From Candidatus Hodarchaeota archaeon (GTDB taxonomy: Archaea > Asgardarchaeota > Heimdallarchaeia > Hodarchaeales > YT1-039), in contig JAEOTF010000061.1 in assembly GCA_016840025.1 (NCBI GenBank), forward strand, positions 1 through 20,047: DNA of 20,047 nt. The letters run 5' to 3'. This document shows positions 1-6,844 of this stretch, in pieces (position 1 is the stretch's first letter; each line of letters begins with the position of its first letter). Below the pieces are notes generated by a model, which made no database searches, was not told where the DNA came from, and worked only from the letters and a program-made list of their open reading frames with translations. The position numbers and the translations under genes are program-made.

Positions 1-242
1 ATGCAATAGAGAACAAATATTCTATAATTACCGCAGATTTAGGTTTTGGAGCAATTTTGGCATATGCACAAGCGAAAAAACCATCTGTTATAATTCTACG
101 ATTAGAAGACCAACGTGTTGAAAATATAAATAGAATTTTAAAGGATTCATTGCCAAAAATTGAGAAAGAAATAGAGGAAGGGTCGGTTATTATTATAGAG
201 GATGATAGAATTCGAATTAGACCGCTACCAATCAGGAAATAG
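1..242 (+). CDS. DUF5615-family PIN-like toxin, 3' end only
   Basis: The reading frame is open from the left edge (first full codon at base 3) to the TAG stop, so the start lies outside the window. The readable 79 residues begin AIENKYSIITADLGFGAILA and continue into SVIILRL and a charged C-terminal helix and strand. This is the typical second half of DUF5615 (Mut7-C-like PIN fold) proteins, which are small putative RNases usually paired with a DUF433-type antitoxin just upstream. That partner would lie off the left edge. One oddity: families of this type usually show an Asp-x-Asp-Phe-Gly stretch, whereas here the second Asp is Gly (ADLGFG), which may weaken metal binding. A TTG at 57 is an internal codon, not the start. 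The family call comes from motif and fold recall, not a search. Confidence 0.72.
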   Translation, partial: AIENKYSIITADLGFGAILAYAQAKKPSVIILRLEDQRVENINRILKDSLPKIEKEIEEGSVIIIEDDRIRIRPLPIRK

Positions 243-470
243 AAAACTCTGTTCGATTGATCGACCTTGTCAAATACATGGCTTCTAAAGATTAGGTAAT
301 TTTTAATTCCCATTTTCCTTTTTTTAAAGAAAAATGAAAAATTAGAGGAAGTTTAGGAGGAGGGCAACTTGTAGTCAAAACATCGTGCAGTACAAAGACG
401 ATTTTTGACATCTATTTTGTTAATATCGCTATCTAAACTATCGATTTCATATTAAAGGGGGTTAAATTTC
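243..470. other. Spacer after the toxin gene with an A/T-rich repeat block
   Basis: There is no convincing gene here. The stretch at 304-341 is pyrimidine-rich, then A-rich (TAATTCCC, a T run, AAAGAAAAA), and resembles 1786-1820. The stretch at 355-383, with GGAGG followed by CTTGTAGTCAAAACA, resembles 1748-1770. The T-rich block could end transcription of the toxin gene. Confidence 0.3.
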
Positions 471-569
471 ATGGTTGAAAGAACAATTTTTCTCTGTTAC
501 TATGTGGATTCATCAGAGGTAGGAGGAGATACTTCCAATAATGAAATCACCATCTTTCTATTTAAATAA
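471..569 (+). CDS. Possible 32-residue small protein
   Basis: An ATG at 471 opens a 32-codon frame ending in TAA. It is preceded by an unusually good ribosome binding site, AAGGGGGTT, six to seven bases upstream, as strong as any in the window. The peptide starts MVERTIFLCYYVDSSEVGG and has two hydrophobic strand-like stretches around a Gly/Ser/Asn-rich middle. I recognise no family. It lies between the toxin gene and the metallo-hydrolase gene on the same strand. In favour is the ribosome site; against is the short length, at which chance frames are common, and the absence of any recognisable domain. It could also be a leader peptide for the downstream gene about 100 bases away. Low confidence. 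Confidence 0.25.
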   Translation: MVERTIFLCYYVDSSEVGGDTSNNEITIFLFK

Positions 570-666
570 ATCTTCTCTTCCTTGAGTTGACTTACCGAGT
601 AACAAAATCAAGAGATTTTATCTAAGAACATGAGTAAGATGCTCGATGGTCAATGAGGATTGAAAA

Positions 667-1653
667 TTGAAGAATAAAAGGAAATTATTAATAAGAAACA
701 TTGTTGTTATTCTACTGCTGAACATAAGCATTGTCTGTTGTACGGCTACCCTTAATTCACGTCAAGGTTTACAGCTGCAAGATGACATTGAAGGTTTTAC
801 GTATTCTACCTCAAATGATGGGATTCATGTAAGACTATTAAATAATGCGGGAGTAATGATAGAGACAGAAGACACCAGGATCTACATTGATCCCTTTGAT
901 CTACCATCCGATTATTCAAATTATCCTGCTGATGCCATTCTCATCACTCATAATCATGGTGACCATTATGATCCAACGTCTATTGATATCATTACAACCA
1001 GTAATACTAGTTTTTACTTTCCAGCCATTATGACATTGGAAGCAGTCCAATATGGAGCAAATTCTGTAATTCCTGAGGATACATTTACTATCAATAATTT
1101 CAATGTACGCTGTTTCTATATGTACACGATGCCTGGATCACCTGAATCAAGTCATCCTCAGTCATATAACTATACTAGTTATATTATTGAAATTGAAGGC
1201 TTTACAATTTTTCATGCAGGTGATTCCTGGAATATTGATGAGTACGAGCAATTGACTGGTGAGATAGATCTAGTTCTTCTACCTCTCGGTCCAGGGTGTC
1301 AGACAATGACTGAGATAGATGTTGTTTCGGTGATAATGACTATTGAGCCTGGTTATTTCATACCCATTCATTACACTGTGGATGTAAAGGAGTCATTTAT
1401 TGATCTATACAAGGACGATATCGAGGATAGTGGTTGTCAAGTTATAGATCTGGATTATTACGATTCATATAATTTTAATCAACCTGACACAACAAGTAAT
1501 ACAACACCTGACACAACAAGTAATACAACACCTGACACAACAAGTAATACAACAGATAATGGATCAAATATCCCTGGACTTTCGCTTATAACAGCTGTTT
1601 CAGCTGGAGCATTTTTGTTTATCAGACGAATAAAGAGAAAGAAGAATATATAG
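667..1653 (+). CDS. Exported metallo-beta-lactamase-fold hydrolase with Thr-rich stalk and C-terminal anchor
   Basis: A 328-residue protein. The N-terminus (MKNKRKLLIRN followed by about 13 hydrophobic residues) is a signal peptide or anchor. The MBL fold follows: HNHGDH at 95-100 is the metal-binding HxHxDH motif, HAGD at 183-186 supplies the next ligand, and IHY at 234-236 the last. This layout resembles the UlaG/Lactamase_B_3 group, whose substrates vary, so the reaction is unknown. Residues 273-296 are three exact PDTTSNTT repeats. The tail is NIPGLS, a hydrophobic span (about 305-319) and RRIKRKK, like archaeal PGF-CTERM-type sorting tails. An exported, surface-tethered zinc hydrolase is the simplest reading. 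The start is TTG at 667: an in-frame TGA at 661 rules out anything earlier, and the signal peptide would be lost from later ATGs. A weak GAGG lies upstream. Confidence 0.85.
   Translation: MKNKRKLLIRNIVVILLLNISIVCCTATLNSRQGLQLQDDIEGFTYSTSNDGIHVRLLNNAGVMIETEDTRIYIDPFDLPSDYSNYPADAILITHNHGDHYDPTSIDIITTSNTSFYFPAIMTLEAVQYGANSVIPEDTFTINNFNVRCFYMYTMPGSPESSHPQSYNYTSYIIEIEGFTIFHAGDSWNIDEYEQLTGEIDLVLLPLGPGCQTMTEIDVVSVIMTIEPGYFIPIHYTVDVKESFIDLYKDDIEDSGCQVIDLDYYDSYNFNQPDTTSNTTPDTTSNTTPDTTSNTTDNGSNIPGLSLITAVSAGAFLFIRRIKRKKNI
1483..1554 (+). repeat. Three perfect 24-bp tandem repeats encoding PDTTSNTT
   Basis: The unit beginning CCTGACACAACAAGTAATAC occurs three times without a single mismatch. It codes for the Thr/Asn-rich stalk between the hydrolase domain and the membrane tail. 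The exact identity suggests recent expansion or continuing change in copy number. Confidence 0.95.
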
Positions 1654-1853
1654 AGCAGTATACATAAAACCTCTCTTCTTTTTTACTACTGAAGATTAAA
1701 TAGTTAGGTTAAACTGAAAAAGGAAAAAAGGGAGTGGAGTCTAACAGGGAGGAAGCTTGTAGTTAAAACAACATACTGGCAATCCTAATTCCCATATTCC
1801 CTTTTTAAAGAAAAAGAAAAAAGTAGGATTTAACGCTTGTTTGAAAATCAACA
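1654..1853. terminator. Convergent spacer with T-rich terminator-like blocks
   Basis: This spacer separates two genes that face each other. It has T-rich stretches for each direction: CTTCTTTTTTACT at about 1676-1688 after the plus-strand gene, and CTTTTT-AAAG-AAAAAG at 1801-1816, which can form a six-base-pair hairpin and is T-rich on the minus strand as well. Both are plausible archaeal U-tract terminators. Confidence 0.35.
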
Positions 1854-2840
1854 TTATCGCCGACTTACCACGATTTCCACAACATCGCTATCCTTCAGCT
1901 CATGCTCCAATCCGACGCGTTGACCCGAAAACTCGACGGATGACCCCGAAACCCTTGCATAACGGAAAAGTTTTATGAAATCCTTGTGAATTTTCTCCGC
2001 CAAATCCGCTATTGTAGTCCCTAAAGGGCAAATAAAAGGGCTATTATAATTAACTTCATGTCCTGGTGGCTTAGTATAGATCCTCATAATTTCTAAAGAG
2101 CTAAAGAGATATTCCTTCAATTTTTCAAGGGATTCCCCGTTCTTTATTGTGATCGGATGGATTGATAAAGAAGTCCTTGATTTTAATAGCTCAAAATTCT
2201 GTTTTGAACCAGAAAGATCGCCCTTCGTTGCAATAATAGCCAATTTATAGGGACAATCTTCACCTTCCAGGAGCTTCGCATTTCTCAATTGTCCCAGAAG
2301 GAAATTATATTGACGATCTATATCTAGAGACAAATCAATTACCAGAAGTATGGCGTCACAGGTTCTCGCAACTCGGACGATCTGTTTACTAATTGCCCAA
2401 TCCTCTTTAAAATCTAAAAAGCCTGGGACATCAATAATCTGGATCTTCACATTACTGTATTCACATGTACCTGCAAGAGCGGTTCGTGTCGTATGAAGGT
2501 AATCCCCGGTTTTTACATCTGTATTAGTGATTGCATTCATTAGTGTACTTTTTCCAGCATTGGAAACACCAAAGAGAACAATCCTTCCATCGCCAGAACG
2601 GGGAATATGGAAAGGATCATATTGACGACCTTTACGTTTGGGTTTAAGTCGTGTCTCTGCTATGAGACCTTCTAGCTGTTGAATATAGAGCCGAAACATT
2701 CCATTTTTATCCAACTTTTTAGTCCTAATATCTTCTATAACGTCCTCTAGTTCATTAACTAATTCTTCTCCCTCTAATAATCTGATTCTTCGGGCAACAT
2801 CAAATTGGTACCACTTTAGTTTATTTCGCCAATTGACCAT
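1854..2840 (-). CDS. DRG/OBG-like GTPase with C-terminal TGS domain
   Basis: About 328 residues. Numbering here is from an upstream in-frame TTG at 2849, three codons before the ATG at 2840 that I prefer because it is the commoner start; neither has a clear ribosome site. Order: a charged helical N-terminus (1-80), then the G domain with GVSNAGKST at 94-102 (Walker A), DVPG at 140-143 (G3) and TKGD at 208-211 (G4), then a TGS domain from about 268 to the end (PLGTTIADLAEKIHKDF...SDVVEIV). This order matches DRG-type GTPases, which act with ribosomes or translation factors. It is shorter than typical DRG proteins (about 365 residues), and G4 has Thr where NKxD is usual. It stands alone, convergent with the hydrolase gene. 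A general role in translation is known for the family; the specific role is unknown. Confidence 0.85.
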   Translation of the reverse strand: MVNWRNKLKWYQFDVARRIRLLEGEELVNELEDVIEDIRTKKLDKNGMFRLYIQQLEGLIAETRLKPKRKGRQYDPFHIPRSGDGRIVLFGVSNAGKSTLMNAITNTDVKTGDYLHTTRTALAGTCEYSNVKIQIIDVPGFLDFKEDWAISKQIVRVARTCDAILLVIDLSLDIDRQYNFLLGQLRNAKLLEGEDCPYKLAIIATKGDLSGSKQNFELLKSRTSLSIHPITIKNGESLEKLKEYLFSSLEIMRIYTKPPGHEVNYNSPFICPLGTTIADLAEKIHKDFIKLFRYARVSGSSVEFSGQRVGLEHELKDSDVVEIVVSRR

Positions 2841-3362
2841 TCTTTTCAACTCATTTTAAGTGATTTTAAACTAAATTATGACTTTGTATCTATTATCTCG
2901 AAAAACCGAGTCATAAATAGAGTTTTAACTGCCTTTAGAACATAGACATAACTGTGAACCGCGAAGAATGAGTAGTTCCTTTTTAGGAAGAGAAATCAAT
3001 TACATAAGAAAATTCTCAAACACCAAATGGTACTACTCACTCTAATAGACACTGCATGTAGCTAACTGCACGAAAGTGAAAGCATTGACAAATAAGGTTA
3101 AGAAATCGAATTATCGTTTCCGAACTGCAGTAGGGGATGTCTTTGTAGCAATTACTTTCATTATGACGCTAAAAGTCCTTTAACTAACTGAGAACGCTGT
3201 ATACAGTTCATTCTAAAGGCTATGACAGCAGCTGACAGTTCCAACCAAATTAGAGCGCGAGTTCCACCTCGCACCTCATCAACTAAGGAGAATGGTGAGT
3301 AGCATTAGTGTTCGACTAGGAATAATTTCAGGCTTTTATAAAATTACCCACTGCAAGTGGAT
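2841..3362. other. 522-base spacer with small inverted repeats and no recognised gene
   Basis: I found no convincing open frame. Structures seen: a TTCCT-TTTT-AGGAA hairpin (about 2977-2990); GAATGAGTAGTTCC (2966-2979), partly inverted at 3028-3041; a perfect 10-base palindrome CTGTATACAG at 3197-3206; and a GC-rich hairpin GCGAG-TTCCAC-CTCGC at 3257-3272. The part from about 3060 to 3310 is less AT-rich than other spacers. It could hold a non-coding RNA or a decayed gene. It lacks a tRNA T-arm and the signal recognition particle RNA tetraloop motif. It also contains the promoter of the TGS GTPase. Confidence 0.3.
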
Positions 3363-3920
3363 TCATACCTCATTATACCGAAAACAACTCACTAAATGGT
3401 CATTCACAAGCCCCACTGCCTGCATGTAGGCATAGATGATGGTAGGACCCACAAAGGAAAAACCCAACTTTTTTAACGATTTACTAATTTTTTGAGATAA
3501 CTCTGTCTGAGCTGGTAACTCGTCCAAGGTTTTAAAGGCATTTTTTATAGGTTTATTGTCGACGAATTCCCAAATATAGGCGTCAAATGACCCGTATTCC
3601 TCTTGAATGCTTAGAAAAGACTTGGCATTCTGAACAGCACTTTTTATTTTTAGTTTGTTGCGGATTATCCCGGGATTTTCTCTCAATTCTTCCATTTTTA
3701 CAGCATCATACTTTGCCACGACGACTGCATCGAAATTAGCAAAGGCTTCACGATATCCTTCTCTCCGATTGAGAATTGTACTCCAGGTTAACCCCGCCTG
3801 TGCTCCTTCTAAAATTAAAAATTCAAAATGTGTCACATCATCATGCACAGGAACTCCCCATTCAGTGTCGTGAGAGTTGATCATCAGCTCGTTTTTGCCT
3901 ACCCATGGACAACGCTTCAT
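3363..3920 (-). CDS. tag: DNA-3-methyladenine glycosylase I
   Basis: At 185 residues it matches the length of the E. coli enzyme (187). It removes 3-methyladenine from alkylated DNA to begin base-excision repair. The residues known in E. coli TAG are at the same positions: Cys4, His17, His175 and Cys179 for the structural zinc, and Glu38 in the base pocket. The RCPWVG start and DTEWGVPVHDD are family hallmarks, and the helix-hairpin-helix region LGFSFVGPTIIYAYMQA lies near the C-terminus. The ATG at 3920 is set by the family's MxRCPW start. The gene is divergent from the exported-protein gene at 4072. A second, broken copy of its first 28 codons plus its upstream region lies about 0.9 kb away at 4749-4889. 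The family is common in bacteria, so transfer into this archaeon is possible. Confidence 0.95.
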   Translation of the reverse strand: MKRCPWVGKNELMINSHDTEWGVPVHDDVTHFEFLILEGAQAGLTWSTILNRREGYREAFANFDAVVVAKYDAVKMEELRENPGIIRNKLKIKSAVQNAKSFLSIQEEYGSFDAYIWEFVDNKPIKNAFKTLDELPAQTELSQKISKSLKKLGFSFVGPTIIYAYMQAVGLVNDHLVSCFRYNEV

Positions 3921-3976
3921 AAAATCACCATGATCCGATTTTATTCCTGATTGACTCCTTGTAGGTATCGAAATAA
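3836..3976 (-). repeat. Direct repeat copy A: tag 5' end and promoter region
   Basis: It covers tag codons 1-28 and about 55 bases upstream. Copy B is at 4749-4889 in the same orientation. The coding part differs at about 9 of 85 bases by my count, and similarity fades further upstream. Confidence 0.85.
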
Positions 3977-4071
3977 TCTAACTTGATAGAAAAAATATCA
4001 TTTTTAAGATATTTAATTCAATCGAGTTATTTATTAACAATTTGATTATTTAAATTGATGAGGGTATTAAA

Positions 4072-4734
4072 ATGCGTAATTTAATATGTGGATTAGTTCT
4101 GTTTGTGATATTAGGAGTTACAGGAGTTTCTGCAATACCAACAGCTGCACAACTTCAGAATCCTGACTTTGAAGAGAGTTCTATAGGCACTTTTCCGTCT
4201 TCATGGGTAACATATGACCCTAATGCTGGAGCAGAATATAACATAACGGTGGTAGGTACAGTAGGCTCATATACACCAATAGCAGGCTCACAACAAGTAG
4301 AAATCGAGTGGAAGGGTAGTAATGAGATTCATTTAGGACAGAATCTGACTGGGTTTGATGCGAATCCACAGGTCACCTTCAAAATATGGGCGCTTAGCCC
4401 TGATGGTGCATATGTTCGGGCGTATATTAAATGGTTTGATGCGTCTGATAACCAACTTGGAGCTACAGAGAAGACAGATCTGTATTTTGTGCCTAATTCT
4501 TACAGTGAATTGTCTTTAAGCACATCTAATGCCAATAATCCTGCTAAAATCGAGGTCGGTATTGATATTTATATGAGTCGCCGTGCACCTACAGCTTCTT
4601 GGTATATTTATTTAGACAATGCAACTATTGAAGGCGATGGGTTTGTAGCAGAATTTAAGGTACCTACTAGTGGGATTTTGGCAACAACATTTATATTCAC
4701 TACAGGAATAATTATTAGAAAAAAAAGAGGATAA
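4072..4734 (+). CDS. Exported beta-sandwich-like protein with C-terminal membrane anchor
   Basis: 220 residues. A clear signal peptide (1-21, ending GVSA before IPTAA) is followed by an all-beta, aromatic- and Asn/Ser-rich body. NPDFEESSIGTFPSSW near the N-terminus and SWYIYLDNATIEG near 176-188 resemble the ends of carbohydrate-binding (CBM4/9, galactose-binding-like) jelly rolls. The tail is VPTSG, then about 14 hydrophobic residues, then RKKRG, so the protein probably sits on the outer face of the membrane or is processed by an archaeosortase. No catalytic motif is seen. The ATG at 4072 has a GAGGGT ribosome site about 9 bases upstream. The gene lies exactly between two direct copies of the tag 5' end, and its stop is only 14 bases from the edge of the second copy. 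The carbohydrate-binding role is inference. Confidence 0.75.
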   Translation: MRNLICGLVLFVILGVTGVSAIPTAAQLQNPDFEESSIGTFPSSWVTYDPNAGAEYNITVVGTVGSYTPIAGSQQVEIEWKGSNEIHLGQNLTGFDANPQVTFKIWALSPDGAYVRAYIKWFDASDNQLGATEKTDLYFVPNSYSELSLSTSNANNPAKIEVGIDIYMSRRAPTASWYIYLDNATIEGDGFVAEFKVPTSGILATTFIFTTGIIIRKKRG

Positions 4735-4748
4735 TACAGGATTAAAGC

Positions 4749-4889
4749 CATCATCATGTATAGGGACTCCCCATTCAGTGTCGTGATAGTTAATCATCAG
4801 CTTATTTTTACCTACCCATGGACAACGATTCATAAAATCACCATGACTCAATTTTGTTCCCGATCTATTCTTTTTATGGGTCGAATAAT
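4749..4889 (-). pseudogene. Truncated second copy of tag (first 28 codons and upstream region)
   Basis: From the ATG at 4833 the minus strand reads MNRCPWVGKNKLMINYHDTE and on to PIHDD. This equals tag residues 1-28 with K2N? (R3 kept), E11K, S16Y and V25I-type changes. After codon 28 the similarity stops abruptly; the frame continues into unrelated residues and then the antisense of the neighbouring gene. Everything needed for catalysis after His17, including Glu38, His175 and Cys179, is missing. Similarity also continues upstream of the start (CATAAAATCACCATGA and beyond), so promoter sequence was copied too. This is the remnant of a duplicated glycosylase gene, not a working one. Copy A is at 3836-3976. 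Confidence 0.85.
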
Positions 4890-4948
4890 TCATTTCTCTC
4901 TATTTAAAGAAGTCTGAAAAAAAAGGAGAGAAGTGATGTTAAGGATTA

Positions 4949-5560
4949 TTAGTCAAGATATCCTGCTTCTTTCGCCTCTGTTCTCAAAAGTCCAAAATGA
5001 TAAACCCCCACAATTGGACCAGGACCTTTTGAACTAAATATTTGGACTGAATCGCGGGTGTAGCCCTCTTGCCTAAACCCACATCTTTTCGCAAGACCAA
5101 AACTCTTTTCTTTATATTTACCGTGGTCTCTGACCGTCACAATCACCTTATGTGCCTTTAAGTCTCCAAAAAGGAATTTTAATCCTGTTTTTGTAGCCTC
5201 AGTTGCTAGACCTTCACCCTGTCGGTCTTTCACAACGAACCAGCCGATTTCAAAGATAGACAAATCCCAGTCTTTAGGTTCAATCCAAATATGACCTAAA
5301 TATGCAGAGGTATGTTTTTCCCAATAACTTAGTACAAAACGGGTTCTTGACGTCCAATCAGCGGCAAGTTGTCTTATATATATTTTAATCTCTATTAAAT
5401 CGGTTGTTTGGGAGACAGGACCTAATAACTCATCCAAATGTTCACGATTGCCATCTTCTAATATTTTTAAGAAACCAACTTCATCTCCATCTTTATAGGG
5501 TCGTAGTATAAGTCTTTTAGTTTCAAACTCATTAGCAAAGTCTAATAACATCTTATGCAT
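4949..5560 (-). CDS. GNAT-family N-acetyltransferase, RimJ/RimL type
   Basis: 203 residues. The N-terminal ETKRLILRPYKDGD is the standard opening of the RimJ/RimL group. Residues 104-119 (EIGWFVVKDRQGEGLA) contain the acetyl-CoA pyrophosphate-binding Q/R-x-x-G-x-G/A signature (RQGEGLA), and KSFGLAKRCGFRQEG (153-167) is the usual last helix and strand. It would transfer an acetyl group from acetyl-CoA to an amine on a protein N-terminus, peptide or small molecule; the substrate cannot be told. The ATG at 5560 is fixed by a GAGGTG ribosome site 7 to 8 bases upstream. The neighbour upstream on the same strand is an exported protein about 300 bases away, so it is probably its own unit. A palindrome next to a TATA-like element lies in its leader region (5665-5697). 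Confidence 0.9.
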   Translation of the reverse strand: MHKMLLDFANEFETKRLILRPYKDGDEVGFLKILEDGNREHLDELLGPVSQTTDLIEIKIYIRQLAADWTSRTRFVLSYWEKHTSAYLGHIWIEPKDWDLSIFEIGWFVVKDRQGEGLATEATKTGLKFLFGDLKAHKVIVTVRDHGKYKEKSFGLAKRCGFRQEGYTRDSVQIFSSKGPGPIVGVYHFGLLRTEAKEAGYLD

Positions 5561-5664
5561 CTTTTCACCTCTATTTAATAACTATGATCCAAATTCTAGT
5601 ACGAACAATTGTGATATAAAGAAATTAAAAAATGTAGAACGCTTTGAAGGTCAAAATCTAACCT

Positions 5665-5697
5665 ATCTAGAGTACACCCTAGATTATATTAAATTAA
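5665..5697 (-). promoter_or_regulatory. TATA-like element with adjoining palindromic operator candidate
   Basis: ATCTAGAGTACACCCTAGAT at 5665-5684 is an imperfect palindrome (16 of 20 positions symmetric). On the minus strand it directly follows the TATA-like TTTAATTTAATATAA (about 5685-5699), so it would cover the transcription start, the usual place for an archaeal repressor site. The acetyltransferase start is about 105 bases downstream, which implies a long leader or a second promoter. Confidence 0.35.
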
Positions 5698-5854
5698 ACC
5701 AATAAATCAATATTATACTATTGAATGAGGGAGCATGGAAAAACTGGAGTAATTTTAGGAGGCACTTCTACTCCAAATTTTTAAATATATCCCGTAAAGT
5801 GGAATAGACGGAACAATTCCTTCTAATAGACCAAAAGAATGGAAAATAAGTTAG

Positions 5855-6574
5855 CTATCCACTCTTTTTAGAATGATTGCGCCGATATTGGATAAGTAGG
5901 TAGCCAACTGGACTCAGTAACACCAGTGGAAGGATTTCAAACCCATGTACTAGAGAATCTGCAGACAGTTCATCGGTAATTTCGATTTCGGTTATAGTTT
6001 CATCGTTGGTACCCGATATAAGTGAATAATATCTATTTTTCAGCCACCCTGTCTTCCAATACCATTCTTCGCGTTTATACTCTTGATATTGTTGCCCTCC
6101 TTGGATATACTCCCATTTTCGCTCTTTAATATATAATTCCCCCTCGGTATAACCAGACTGACCGAGTCCCCAAGAGCCAAATTCTACATTCCATTTGCTC
6201 TCTGCGTTTTCCCAATAGGTCTCATCAGTCACTGTGGGTCGTAGATATAGGTCGATGGTTCTTTTAGAAAGGGTATAATCGCCAATTACAATAAAACCAT
6301 TAGCATGCTTCTCTCCATTTGTATTACCGAATGAGGTGACAGTGACGGCATATGATAGTCCTTTCTTAAAAGTAATCATTGCAGATGATCCGTCCGACAG
6401 GAATTCTTCCTTGGTTGTCTCTTTATTGCCATCAAGCAGATACTTACCAAATTGATATTGCTTTATATCTCCTACTTGAGCGGTAAAGCTTGAACTTTCC
6501 ATTGAATAACCTTTATAATTGTGGACAGAGCACGTCACACCTACAAGACATATTATTAGAATTAATCGTCTCAA
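5855..6574 (-). CDS. Exported protein with C-terminal anchor, function unknown
   Basis: 239 residues, and I recognise no family. A short signal peptide (MRRLILIICLVGVTC) leads into a beta-rich, Trp/Tyr-rich ectodomain with a cluster KWEYIQGGQQYQEYKREEWY (about 153-172). The tail is HGFEILPLVLLSPVGYLLIQ (210-229) followed by YRRNHSKKSG. The Gly-Phe-Glu plus hydrophobic span plus basic end is close in form to archaeal PGF-CTERM-like sorting tails, so it is a candidate archaeosortase substrate or a simple tail-anchored surface protein. The start is TTG at 6574, chosen because GGTGAT lies directly upstream (about 5 bases) and because the signal peptide begins there; the next Met (residue 25) would remove it. 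It is a single transcription unit facing the same way as the acetyltransferase. Confidence 0.75.
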   Translation of the reverse strand: MRRLILIICLVGVTCSVHNYKGYSMESSSFTAQVGDIKQYQFGKYLLDGNKETTKEEFLSDGSSAMITFKKGLSYAVTVTSFGNTNGEKHANGFIVIGDYTLSKRTIDLYLRPTVTDETYWENAESKWNVEFGSWGLGQSGYTEGELYIKERKWEYIQGGQQYQEYKREEWYWKTGWLKNRYYSLISGTNDETITEIEITDELSADSLVHGFEILPLVLLSPVGYLLIQYRRNHSKKSG

Positions 6575-6844
6575 CTTATCACCGCATGATTCTTTTTTTC
6601 GATAGACCTAGCATTAGGTTAGAAGTAGTCTTATAATTAGCATTAAATTTGTTTTCTTGCCCCAGAGCCTGCAAAAATAGTTTAAACTGATCTATCATGG
6701 AGCATCATTATAGAGTTCCCTCCGCTCTTTTTAGTCACCCAAAGCTGCAATCAATTCTCACAGATAATCTTGTCCCCTTTGGTTGAATGCAAGAAGTTCA
6801 GGGTATTTATTTAGAAAGTAACTGATCTTCTAAGACTAACTACT
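6575..6844. other. 270-base spacer without a convincing gene
   Basis: This is the upstream region of the exported-protein gene and the downstream region of the small GTPase gene. A 29-codon frame from the ATG at 6697 to the TGA at 6784 lacks a ribosome site and is probably chance. I see no repeats or RNA motifs. Confidence 0.3.

Noticed and set aside
3240..3290. GC-rich GAGTTCCACCTCGC read as a tRNA T-arm
   Set aside because: The loop is six bases and lacks the TTCRA pattern; no acceptor or anticodon arm fits around it.
4612..4893. A 93-codon minus-strand frame containing the tag-like start
   Set aside because: Only the 28 codons from 4833 match the glycosylase. The rest is leader sequence on one side and antisense of the exported gene on the other, so I treat it as a gene fragment.
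6697..6786. 29-codon plus-strand frame MEHHYRVPSALF...
   Set aside because: No ribosome site and no recognisable feature; of a length expected by chance.
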